From NCBI RefSeq assembly GCF_000225825.1, contig NZ_AGBX01000007.1, forward strand, positions 372,001-436,000: 64,000 bases of DNA, given 5' to 3'. Made by a program: the position numbers and the translations under genes. Numbering within the stretch: position 1 is the stretch's first letter; every line of letters begins with the position of its first letter. The stretch is from Brachybacterium squillarum M-6-3 (GTDB lineage: Bacteria; Actinomycetota; Actinomycetes; Actinomycetales; Dermabacteraceae). Positions 28,763 to 36,358 of the stretch are shown here, piece after piece. The notes under the pieces were generated by a model. The model did no database searches and was not told the DNA's origin. It was given only the letters and a program-made list of their open reading frames with translations.

Positions 28763-28996
28763 GGGCGCTCCCGACGCGGGCACGGCCCGCCGGACGGAGT
28801 GTGCCGCTGCGCTCGGGCCCCTTCAGCTGTTGACGTGTCGGTTGCTGACGGCGCGACCAGGTCCCTTTCTCGACACTCCTCGGACGTCCATCGACAACGC
28901 GTGGGATCCGAGACCCGGGCCCCATGGCGTCCACGTGCTGAGAATCCGCGCGATTCCTCGGCCGACGCACTCTGCGGTCCTGAAGAGGACGATTCA
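28763..28996. other. Non-coding left part of the inserted segment
   Basis: No convincing gene, promoter or mobile-element remnant was found here. Base composition is visibly less GC-rich than metG, and short open frames lack ribosome sites and coding character. Confidence 0.4.
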
Positions 28997-29051
28997 TTGA
29001 CGAGACGAGCCGTCTCGTTGTAACGTCTCCACGACGAGACGATACGTCTCG
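28997..29051 (+). promoter_or_regulatory. Promoter with two palindromic operators upstream of the TetR gene
   Basis: A promoter-like TTGACG (28997-29002) and TAACGT (29021-29026, spacer 18). Operator 1 is ACGAGACGAGCCGTCTCGT (29000-29018), a perfect 8-3-8 palindrome lying in the promoter spacer. Operator 2 (29035-29051) repeats the same half-site, CGAGACG-ATA-CGTCTCG. Two matching palindromes over a promoter just upstream of a TetR gene are the classic autoregulation layout. Confidence 0.75.
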
Positions 29052-29101
29052 CCTCGCCGGCGTACCGGGCGCCGGCACACGGGAACGACGAAGGGACCGA
29101 A

Positions 29102-29194
29102 ATGGACGACTCTCCTCATCTGGCACCGCTCCTACGGGACGACTCTGAAGAAGCGTTGGTTCACCAATGCCCACCCTCCTGGTGCGCGAACTGA
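29102..29194 (+). CDS. Possible small leader ORF before the TetR gene
   Basis: A 30-codon frame (MDDSPHLAPLLRDDSEE and on) with AAGGGA about 5 bases before its ATG. Its TGA shares a base with an ATG of the TetR gene (TGATG), so it could couple translation of the regulator. No similarity is recognised; it may be a chance frame. Confidence 0.3.
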   Translation: MDDSPHLAPLLRDDSEEALVHQCPPSWCAN

Positions 29195-29778
29195 TGGGTT
29201 CGACACCCAATCCGCGTCGACGGTCCGAGGAGTCGCGGCACGCGATCCTGTCAGCCTGCCTCACTCTCATCCAGGAAGGACGGCACCGCCTCACGATCGA
29301 AGCGATCGCGAAGCAGGCCGGCGTCGGGAAGCAGACGATCTACCGCTGGTGGCCATCGCTCGGCGCGGTCCTGCTCGACGCGGTCACCGAAGAACGGGAC
29401 CGTTGGGCCGTCAGCTTCGAGAACACCGGGGACCTCGTTCACGACCTCTCGAATCTTCTCTCCCGCGTCGCTGAACAGATGTCGCGCGCCGACCAGACGC
29501 CGATCATCCGTGCCGTCATAGCCCAATCTCAAGTCGACGAGGCCTTGCGCCGGGCATTCGAGGACGCAGTGTTCGGCCCGATGCGGGCCTCCTATGCCCA
29601 GCGACTCCGCATCGCTCGCTCGACCGGCGAGCTGAGTTCGCCGCTCACGGACGATGATCTCCTCGACCTGGCGTTCGGTCCGCTCTGGTTTCGGCTGCTG
29701 ACCCGGCCGGATGCCATGAGTACCGACTTCGGCAGAGCCATCGCGGAGTCCTTGAGGACGACGATCTCGCCGGCGTGA
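29194..29778 (+). CDS. TetR-family transcriptional regulator
   Basis: About 194 residues. The N-terminal helix-turn-helix reads LTIEAIAKQAGVGKQTIYRWW, the TetR/AcrR DNA-binding signature, and a C-terminal ligand-binding helical domain (TetR_C type) follows. I start it at 29194 because of TGATG coupling to the small frame upstream; an in-frame ATG at 29167 would add nine residues. It should bind the two CGAGACG palindromes at 29000-29051 and control itself and probably the reductase gene downstream. Codon use and GC are less extreme than in the flanking genes, which fits acquired DNA. Confidence 0.88.
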   Translation: MGSTPNPRRRSEESRHAILSACLTLIQEGRHRLTIEAIAKQAGVGKQTIYRWWPSLGAVLLDAVTEERDRWAVSFENTGDLVHDLSNLLSRVAEQMSRADQTPIIRAVIAQSQVDEALRRAFEDAVFGPMRASYAQRLRIARSTGELSSPLTDDDLLDLAFGPLWFRLLTRPDAMSTDFGRAIAESLRTTISPA

Positions 29779-29861
29779 CATCCCGTCCCCGTCCGTTTGC
29801 TGTGTTTCGCAGACCGCGCTCCACAGGAGGATCGCCGCGTCCTCCGGATTTCATGCACCAG

Positions 29862-29931
29862 CGGACGTCAGACATCGGACATCAGACCTCAGACCTCAGA
29901 CATCAGACATCAGACATCAGACATCGGACAT
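29862..29931. repeat. Heptamer tandem array, (CAGACAT)n type
   Basis: Ten consecutive 7-bp units between the TetR and reductase genes. Five are CAGACAT, two CAGACCT, two CGGACAT and one CGGACGT. The unit length is not a multiple of three in effect on spacing, and the region is not convincingly coding. Such an array is prone to slippage. The remainder of 29779-30004 holds no other signal. Confidence 0.9.
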
Positions 29932-30004
29932 CGGGGGCTCTCCCGAGGCGACGAATCCGAGAAATCATCACCTGCAACCGCAATGAAATGAGAGGAATTA
30001 CCTC

Positions 30005-30610
30005 ATGGGAGAAGTACGAGCTGAGTTTTCCATGTCCCTCGATGGATATGTCGCGGATAGTGAGCACGACATCAGCGCCCTGTACGAGTGGATGGTCGGC
30101 GCTGTGGACATCGATACATCACTCGATGACATGAACTACACCGAGCAGGGCACTACGGCGCGAACCAGCCGTTCCCACCGGAGCGGGGCGATCGTGTGCG
30201 GCCGGCGAACCTTCGATCTCGCGCAGGGGTGGGGCGGCCGCCACCCGCTCGATGTCCCGGTCATCGTCGTGACCCATCGCGAGGCACCGGAGTGGTCACA
30301 TCGACCCTCCCCGTTCACCTTCGTCGAGGAGGGAGTGGTTGCGGCGATGGAGGTTGCTCACCGCGCGGCCGAGGGGAAGGACATCCTGGTGTGCGGCCCG
30401 GAGATCATGCGCCAGTGCGCCACGGTCGGACTACTCGATGCCCTCGCCATCGACCTGGTCCCGACCGTGCTCGGAGGAGGAGTGCCCCTCTTCGGCGACG
30501 AGCCGTTTCCCTCGTTGGATCTCGCGTCGTCCGTCAGCGGCGCAGATGTCACGCATCTCCGGTTCGAGCTGCGGAAGGAGGAGCTGGAGCGCCTCGAGTC
30601 CGAGGGCTGA
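30005..30610 (+). CDS. DHFR/RibD C-terminal-like reductase with a chimeric C terminus
   Basis: A 201-residue member of the dihydrofolate-reductase-like RibD C-terminal family (SMSLDGYVAD, IVCGRRTFD, ILVCGPEIMRQC, LDALAIDLVPTVLGGGVPLF). The family uses NADPH; the substrate is unknown, and drug or pteridine reductase roles are both possible. An AGAGGA site precedes the ATG. The family normally ends near VTHLRFELR; here the last ten residues [10 protein letters not shown] and the stop are supplied by the second copy of the metG repeat. The gene's original end has therefore been replaced. Confidence 0.87.
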   Translation: MGEVRAEFSMSLDGYVADSEHDISALYEWMVGAVDIDTSLDDMNYTEQGTTARTSRSHRSGAIVCGRRTFDLAQGWGGRHPLDVPVIVVTHREAPEWSHRPSPFTFVEEGVVAAMEVAHRAAEGKDILVCGPEIMRQCATVGLLDALAIDLVPTVLGGGVPLFGDEPFPSLDLASSVSGADVTHLRFELRKEELERLESEG

Positions 30611-30616
30611 GCCCTC
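30578..30616 (+). repeat. Direct repeat copy 2 (within the reductase 3' end)
   Basis: Thirty-nine bases identical to 28724-28762, read in the same frame, supplying the final codons and stop of the reductase gene. The distance between copies is 1854 bases. Confidence 0.9.
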
Positions 30617-30644
30617 TCCGGGAACCGCCCCGCGGCCTTGCCAC

Positions 30645-30697
30645 CGAGCGCCCCCTTACTTACAGTTCTCTCAAAACTGTTAGTAAGGGGGCGCTCG
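30645..30697. promoter_or_regulatory. Large inverted repeat abutting the Fic start codon
   Basis: Arms of 23 bases (30645-30667 and 30675-30697) match with one mismatch around a 7-base loop. The right arm ends on the G of the GTG start of the Fic gene and contains AGGGGG, a possible ribosome site. It is either an operator for autoregulation or an RNA hairpin that hides the start. AACTGT/ACAGTT forms its AT-rich core. Confidence 0.7.
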
Positions 30698-31923
30698 TGC
30701 ACACGGATCCCGCGCCGCTGCCCATCCCGCCGATCGGGCACCGGGAGGGCCACTGGACGGTGCCGGACACCGGACTGGTCTCCCGCCGCGCCCGCGCCGC
30801 CGGCACCGGCCCCTACGACGCCGCGATCCCCGCGCCGCTCGCGGAGCTGAGCCTCGCCGTGCCCGGGGACCTCGCCGCCGACGCGGCGGAGGCCGAGGCC
30901 GCGCTGGTCGCGCTGGACCGCGAGGCAGCGGCGACCCTCGGCGGCACGCATCCGACGCTCGGGCCGATGGCCTCGATCCTGCTGCGCACGGAGTCCGCCT
31001 CCTCCTCCCGCATCGAGGACCTCACCGTCGGCGCCCGCCAGCTGGCCCTGGCCGAGCTGCGCGCCTCCACCAGCACGAATGCCCGCATGGTGGTGGCGAA
31101 CGTCCGGGCGATGGAGACCGCGATCGCCCTCGCCGAACGGCTGGACCTGCCGGCGGTGCTCGCCATGCAGCAGGCGCTGCTGGCCGAGGACCCCCGCCAC
31201 GCCGAGGAGGCGGGGCGGCTGCGCGAGCAGCTGGTCTGGATCGGCCGCGGCGCCCACTCCCCGCGTGGTGCCTCCTTCATCGCTCCCGAGGCCGCCGAGG
31301 TCCCCGCCGCGATGGACGACCTGGTGCGGTTCCTGGCTCGGGACGACCTGCCGGTGCTGATCCACGCCGCCCTCGCCCACGCCCAGCTGGAGACCATCCA
31401 CCCCTTCACCGACGGCAACGGTCGCACCGGCCGCGCCCTCGTGCACGCGCTGCTGCACGGAAAGGGGCTGCTCACCACGCTGACCCCGCCGCTGTCCGCG
31501 GGCCTGCTGCGGGAGCTCGACGCCTACATCGCCGCACTCACCGCCTTCCGCGCCGGGGACGCCCGGCCGATCGTGGAAGCGATGGCGCAGGCCGCGCGCT
31601 ACGCGGCCGTCACCGGCGGCGCCCTGATACGGGACCTCGGCGCCGAGCTGGAGGAGGCGCGGGAACGGCTCGCCGGCCTGCGACCGCAGGCGGTGGGGTG
31701 GCGGCTGCTGCCGCTGCTGGTCGGCCAGCCCGTGATCGACGCGGCCGCCGTCCGCCGCGCGCTCGGCGTCGCGGACGCCTCGGCGCAGCGGGCCCTCGCC
31801 CAGCTCACCGAGGCAGGGGTGCTGCAGGAGAGGACGGGCGCGGCCCGGGGGCGGATCTGGCAGCACGAGGGGATCCTCGCGGTGCTGGACGACTACGCGG
31901 CCGCGATCCGCCGACCCGGCTGA
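30697..31923 (+). CDS. Fic family AMP-transferase with C-terminal winged helix
   Basis: A 408-residue class II-type Fic protein. The active motif HPFTDGNGRTGR starts at H235. An inhibitory-helix-like motif, SSRIED at 103-108, is upstream; most relatives have SSxIEG or SSxIEN, so the last residue is atypical. An N-terminal Fic_N-like segment precedes it and a winged-helix region (VIDAAAVRRALGVADASAQRALAQL) lies near the C terminus. Such proteins transfer AMP to proteins, often gyrase or themselves, and the DNA-binding end suggests autoregulation through the inverted repeat at the start. No antitoxin gene is next to it. Confidence 0.9.
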   Translation: MHTDPAPLPIPPIGHREGHWTVPDTGLVSRRARAAGTGPYDAAIPAPLAELSLAVPGDLAADAAEAEAALVALDREAAATLGGTHPTLGPMASILLRTESASSSRIEDLTVGARQLALAELRASTSTNARMVVANVRAMETAIALAERLDLPAVLAMQQALLAEDPRHAEEAGRLREQLVWIGRGAHSPRGASFIAPEAAEVPAAMDDLVRFLARDDLPVLIHAALAHAQLETIHPFTDGNGRTGRALVHALLHGKGLLTTLTPPLSAGLLRELDAYIAALTAFRAGDARPIVEAMAQAARYAAVTGGALIRDLGAELEEARERLAGLRPQAVGWRLLPLLVGQPVIDAAAVRRALGVADASAQRALAQLTEAGVLQERTGAARGRIWQHEGILAVLDDYAAAIRRPG

Positions 31924-31955
31924 GGGCGACGCCCGCGAAAGTCCCCGGACAGACG

Positions 31956-31986
31956 GACGGGCCGCCCACGGATGGGACGGCCCGTC
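31956..31986. terminator. Bidirectional terminator after the Fic gene
   Basis: A 9-bp stem (31956-31964 with 31978-31986) with an inner CCCA/TGGG stem, between convergent genes. Confidence 0.75.
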
Positions 31987-32001
31987 GCGTGGGACCGGGG
32001 A

Positions 32002-33528
32002 TCAGTGCCCGACGGGCGCCGGGGCGTCGTCGGCCGCGGCGGCCTGCTCCGGGGCCTCCTCGCCCTCCTCGGGCTTGCGGATGAACCACGCCAGCACCAC
32101 CGGCACCAGCACGATCAGCGCCGCCACGAAGAAGGCGGCACGGGCGCCCGGGGCGCCGGCCGCGGCGGTGTCCAGGCCCTCCGCCTCGCCCGCGTGCAGG
32201 ATCGAGGAGTAGATGCCGATCAGCACGGCCACGCCCGCGGCGCCGCCCACCTGCTGCAGGGTGTTCAGCACCGCGGAGCCGTGGGAGTAGAAGCGCCGCT
32301 GCAGCGAGCCCAGCGAGGCCGAGAACAGCGGGGTGAAGGACATCGCCAGGCCCACCGAGAGCACCGACTGCACGACCACCAGCACCGCCGTCGGGGTGTC
32401 CTGGGTGACGGTGGAGTAGAAGAACATCGAGGCGGCGATCATCATCGTGCCCGGGATCAGCAGGGTGCGCGGCCCGCGGGCGTCGTAGATGCGGCCCATC
32501 ACCGGGCCCAGCAGACCCATCAGGATCGATCCGGGCATGAGGATCAGGCCGGACTGCAGGCCGTCCAGGCCCGCCACGTTCTGCAGGTACTGCGGCAGCA
32601 GGGTGAGGGTGCCGAACATGGCCATCGCCACCACCGCCATGATCACGACGGCGAGGGTGAAGTTGCGGGAGCGGAACACCCGCAGGTCCAGCAGGGCCCG
32701 GTCGCGTCGGGCCAGGCTGATCTGGCGCAGGGCGAAGACGGCGAGGACCACCAGGCCGAACACCACCAGGATGATCGCGGAGGTCTGGCCGGAGGTGCCG
32801 GGGATGACGGCGGAGGAGCCGCCGGTGTCGTGGGCCGAGCCCAGCAGGCTGAGCCCATAGACGATGCTGCCGAAGGCCAGGGCGGAGAGCACCACGGAGA
32901 GCACGTCGAGGGGGGCCTTGATGGTCTCGCCGAGGTTGGTCATCCAGCGGGCGCCGAGGGCGAGGGCGATCAGGGCGATGGGCAGCACGATGCCGAACAG
33001 CCAGCGCCAGCCGAGGGAGTCCAGCACCAGGCCGGAGAGGGTCGGGCCGAGCGCGGGGGCCAGGGAGATGACCATGCCGACGCGGCCCATCATGCGGCCG
33101 CGGGAGTGGGCGGGAACCACGTTCATGATCGTGGTCATCAGCAGCGGCATCATGATGCCGGTGCCGCCGGCCTGGATCACGCGGCCCGCCACCAGCATCG
33201 GGAAGCCGGTGGCGAGCATGCACACCAGGGTGCCGATGCTGAAGGTGGTGATCGCCGCCAGGAACACCTGCCGGGTGGTGAAGCGCTGCAGGATGAAGCC
33301 GGTGGTCGGGATGACCACTGCCATCGTCAGCATGAAGGCGCTGGTGAGCCACTGCCCGAGCTCCGGGGGCAGGCCGAGGTCCGCGTTCAGGTGCGGGATG
33401 GCGATGCCCATCGTGGTCTCGTTGAGGATCGCCACGAAGGCGGCGACCAGCAGCAGCCAGATGACGCGCATGCCCTGCGGGGCGATCTCGTGGGGGGCCG
33501 GGGGCGCCGTGGACTGGGGGGAGGTCAT
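32002..33528 (-). CDS. MFS drug transporter, DHA2 family
   Basis: A 508-residue 14-helix-type major facilitator. The motif-C-like LAPALGPTLSGLVL and motif A (GRMMGRVGM) are in place, and NETTMGIAIPHLNADLGL in helix 1 is typical of DHA2 exporters (EmrB/QacA-like). It probably expels cationic or lipophilic compounds in exchange for protons. The ATG at 33528 has a purine-rich site upstream; the raw frame extends further but is shadow. The C terminus is acidic and cytoplasmic. No regulator lies beside it on the same strand. Confidence 0.88.
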   Translation of the reverse strand: MTSPQSTAPPAPHEIAPQGMRVIWLLLVAAFVAILNETTMGIAIPHLNADLGLPPELGQWLTSAFMLTMAVVIPTTGFILQRFTTRQVFLAAITTFSIGTLVCMLATGFPMLVAGRVIQAGGTGIMMPLLMTTIMNVVPAHSRGRMMGRVGMVISLAPALGPTLSGLVLDSLGWRWLFGIVLPIALIALALGARWMTNLGETIKAPLDVLSVVLSALAFGSIVYGLSLLGSAHDTGGSSAVIPGTSGQTSAIILVVFGLVVLAVFALRQISLARRDRALLDLRVFRSRNFTLAVVIMAVVAMAMFGTLTLLPQYLQNVAGLDGLQSGLILMPGSILMGLLGPVMGRIYDARGPRTLLIPGTMMIAASMFFYSTVTQDTPTAVLVVVQSVLSVGLAMSFTPLFSASLGSLQRRFYSHGSAVLNTLQQVGGAAGVAVLIGIYSSILHAGEAEGLDTAAAGAPGARAAFFVAALIVLVPVVLAWFIRKPEEGEEAPEQAAAADDAPAPVGH

Positions 33529-33863
33529 GGGGCTCCTGGACGAGGGGAACCGGGCCCGCGCGCGGCGGGAGGTTCGGGACGGATGGGCCCACGGCGATGG
33601 GGGCCGGGGAAAGGAGGGTCGTGCGGGCGTGCGGACCTGCGGCGGCCGCAGGGCGACCGCGTTCCACAACGCTGCAACGACCCAGCGTATTCCCCGCCTC
33701 CCCCTCCCCCGCCACCGGATATCCCATGACCCCGGACACAGCCTCCGTGCCGCCGTGGGACCTCGGGGACGGGCCGAGCGGTCGTCCGCGCCGGTCGGAC
33801 GGACCGATCTCCCCGATGCGGGTATACGGTGACCGCAGCTGCAACGACGCGACGGAGGTAGAC

Positions 33864-35336
33864 ATGTCCTCTCCCCACTCCGGCCCCGGGCAGGCGGAAG
33901 CCCCCGCGCCCGGCCTGAACCGCAAGGTCATCGGGATCAGCGTGGCCGCCGCCGTGGGCGGCTTCCTGTTCGGCTTCGACACCTCGGTGATCAACGGCGC
34001 GGTCGGCGCGATGTCCGATGCCTTCGAACTCGGAGTCTTCCTCAAGGGCTTCTCGGTCTCCTCGGCGCTGCTGGGCTGCGCGGTCGGTGCCTGGTTCGCC
34101 GGCGGCCTGGCCAACCGCCTCGGCCGGGTGCCGGTGATGGTGCTCGCGGCCGCCTTGTTCTTCATCTCCGCGATCGGCTCCGGCCTCGCCGTCGGAGTCG
34201 CCGACCTCATCGTCTGGCGCGTGATCGGCGGGCTCGGCGTCGGCGCCGCGAGCGTCATCGCTCCCGCCTACATCGCCGAGGTCGCCCCCGCGAAGTACCG
34301 CGGTCGGCTCGGCTCCCTGCAGCAGATGGCGATCGTGCTGGGCATCTTCGCCGCCCTGCTCTCCAATGCGCTGCTGGCCGGGGTGGCCGGGAGCTCCGCG
34401 GAGACCCTCTGGCTCGGCATCGCCGCCTGGCGCTGGATGTTCATGATCGAGGCGATCCCCGCCCTGATCTACGGCCTGATGGCGCTGCGCCTGCCCGAGT
34501 CCCCGCGCTACCTGATCGGCAAGGGCGAGCTCGACAAGGCCTCCCGGGTGCTGTACGACTTCACCGGCGAGCTGGACGTGAACCTCAAGATCCAGCAGAT
34601 CCAGACCTCCCTGGAGCGGGAGCGCAAGGAGTCGATGCGGGATCTGCTGGGCGATCGCTTCGGCCTCAAGCCGATCGTCTGGATCGGCATCCTGCTCTCG
34701 CTGTTCCAGCAGCTGGTCGGCATCAACGTCATCTTCTACTACTCCACGACCCTGTGGCAGTCCGTCGGCTTCGACGAGTCGCAGGCCCTGCTGACCAGCA
34801 CCATCGGTTCGGTCACCAACATCGTCGCCACGATCATCGCGATCCTGCTGGTGGACCGTGTGGGCCGCCGCATCATGCTGCTGGTCGGCTCCGCAGGCAT
34901 GTTCGTCTCGCTCGGGATGATGGCGCTGGCGTTCTCCTTCGCGGAGGGTGTCGGCGACTCCGTCAGCCTCTCGCAGCCCTGGTCGGGCATCGCCCTGGTC
35001 TTCGCCAACGCCTTCGTGATGTTCTTCGGCGTCACCTGGGGCCCGCTGGTGTGGGTGCTGCTGGGCGAGATCTTCCCGAACAGGATCCGTGCTTCCGCCC
35101 TGGCCGTCGCCGCGGCCGCGCAGTGGATGGCGAACTTCACCATCTCGGTGTCCTTCCCCTCCCTCTCCGCGATCGGCCTGAGCTTCGCCTACGGGCTGTA
35201 CGCCGCGTTCGCACTGATCAGCTTCATCTTCGTGTTCACGCAGGTGCCCGAGACGAAGGGCCGCGAGCTGGAGGACATGGACTCCCTGGAGCTGGGCCGC
35301 AAGCGCCGGGACCGCGGGGCCTCCACCGCGCGCTGA
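33864..35336 (+). CDS. Sugar:proton symporter (MFS sugar-porter family)
   Basis: A 490-residue 12-helix sugar porter of the XylE/AraE/IolT group. Signatures are GFLFGFDTSVINGAVG in helix 1, the motif pair GRVPVMVLAAALF and DRVGRRIM, PESPRYL after helix 6, QQLVGINVIFYYS in helix 7 and VPETKGRELED at the end. The sugar cannot be assigned; inositol, xylose and glucose are all possible. GGAGG lies 5 bases before the ATG at 33864. It diverges from the DHA2 transporter. Confidence 0.92.
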   Translation: MSSPHSGPGQAEAPAPGLNRKVIGISVAAAVGGFLFGFDTSVINGAVGAMSDAFELGVFLKGFSVSSALLGCAVGAWFAGGLANRLGRVPVMVLAAALFFISAIGSGLAVGVADLIVWRVIGGLGVGAASVIAPAYIAEVAPAKYRGRLGSLQQMAIVLGIFAALLSNALLAGVAGSSAETLWLGIAAWRWMFMIEAIPALIYGLMALRLPESPRYLIGKGELDKASRVLYDFTGELDVNLKIQQIQTSLERERKESMRDLLGDRFGLKPIVWIGILLSLFQQLVGINVIFYYSTTLWQSVGFDESQALLTSTIGSVTNIVATIIAILLVDRVGRRIMLLVGSAGMFVSLGMMALAFSFAEGVGDSVSLSQPWSGIALVFANAFVMFFGVTWGPLVWVLLGEIFPNRIRASALAVAAAAQWMANFTISVSFPSLSAIGLSFAYGLYAAFALISFIFVFTQVPETKGRELEDMDSLELGRKRRDRGASTAR

Positions 35337-35368
35337 CCCGGCTCGACCCTTCCCGACCCTCAGACTCT

Positions 35369-35406
35369 TGTGCGCTGTGCTTCCACTGGCGGAAGCACAG
35401 CGCACA
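35369..35406. terminator. Long hairpin between convergent genes
   Basis: A perfect 16-bp stem (35369-35384 with 35391-35406) with a 6-base loop. It separates the sugar porter from the PIG-L gene and probably terminates both. There is no T-run. Confidence 0.7.
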
Positions 35407-35441
35407 GAAGTGTGGGTGCCGACCGGACTCGACGGGGCAGG

Positions 35442-36221
35442 TCAGTCGTCGCCCGCGGCGATGCCGCCGAGCTGGTGGACCCGCCAGGTGACGGCGTGCC
35501 CGGTGCCGGCGGCGGCCCCGCCCTCGCGCAGGATCCCGGGGATGAAGTCCTCGGGAGCCGGGTGACCGGTGACGTGCTCGAGGTAGGCGGCGTGGGCGCG
35601 CAGCGAGTCGACGGCCGCGCGGACGTGCTGCTCCTGCACGGTGCTGGCGTGGGTGGGTCGTTGGTCCCCGGCGACGAGCAGCGCGAGCGGCTCCCAGGAC
35701 TCCAGGTGCTCCTCCGTGACCAGCTCGCGGAACACCCAGGGGTTGGCGGCGTCACGGCAGGCGTCCGCGGTGGTGATCCCGGCGGCGCGGTGGTCGGCCT
35801 GGTTCAGCGCGCCGTACTCCTCGACGCCGAAGGCGGCGGTCACCACGAGCTGCGGCCGCACCCGGCGGATCTCGCGGGCGACGTCGCGGCGCAGGGCGAG
35901 GTCGGCGACGAGCATCCCGTCGGGGTGGTCGAGCATGGTCAGGCGCTCGACGCCGACCCGGTCGCAGGCGGCGCGCTGCTCGGAGGCTCGCAGCGGGCCG
36001 ATCACGGCGGGGTCCTCGGCCATGCCGGCCTCGCCGTGGGTGAGCAGCAGGTAGGACACCTCGATGCCGGCCTCGCCCCAGGCGGCGACGGCGGCGGAGG
36101 CGCCGTACTCCATGTCGTCGGGATGGGCGACGACGCACAGCACCCGCTCGACTCCGTCCAGGGGCAGCGGCGGCAGGACGGCGGCACCGCCGGTGGGGGT
36201 GGCGGCAGGGGTCTCGGTCAT
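35442..36221 (-). CDS. PIG-L family (LmbE-like) deacetylase
   Basis: A 259-residue zinc deacetylase. The metal site AHPDDMEYG is near residue 40, and NQADHRAAG supplies the third ligand. The family removes acetyl groups from GlcNAc-containing small molecules (mycothiol synthesis, bacillithiol, mycothiol conjugates) or antibiotics. Length and motif spacing do not decide between MshB-like and other roles. The start at 36221 follows GGAGGA. It lies downstream of the Cys/Met PLP enzyme on the same strand, 137 bases away. Confidence 0.88.
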   Translation of the reverse strand: MTETPAATPTGGAAVLPPLPLDGVERVLCVVAHPDDMEYGASAAVAAWGEAGIEVSYLLLTHGEAGMAEDPAVIGPLRASEQRAACDRVGVERLTMLDHPDGMLVADLALRRDVAREIRRVRPQLVVTAAFGVEEYGALNQADHRAAGITTADACRDAANPWVFRELVTEEHLESWEPLALLVAGDQRPTHASTVQEQHVRAAVDSLRAHAAYLEHVTGHPAPEDFIPGILREGGAAAGTGHAVTWRVHQLGGIAAGDD

Positions 36222-36358
36222 GGTGGCGTCCTCCGGTCTCGTCGATCCCGCCGCGTGGCGGGGTGGGACCAGGCTAGGACCGGAAGGCGCGGTGCTGTGA
36301 GGCCCCCGCGGACACGACACATCGGCCGTCGGCCCGCGGCGCGACCAGGGCTGCCGGC

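Noticed and set aside
28695-29294. Minus-strand 199-codon frame across the left end of the inserted segment
   Set aside because: Arg/Ser-rich translation, overlaps the TetR gene and operators, no family similarity.
29862-29931. CRISPR array
   Set aside because: Units are 7 bp with no spacers and no cas genes are nearby.
29775-30134. Open frame covering the heptamer array (repeating TSDIRHQ-like peptide)
   Set aside because: The peptide is only the translation of the tandem repeat, and the frame runs into the reductase gene out of frame.
28763-30577. Integrase, transposase or terminal inverted repeats for the cassette
   Set aside because: No recombinase motif and no inverted ends were found, so it is not called an insertion sequence or integron.
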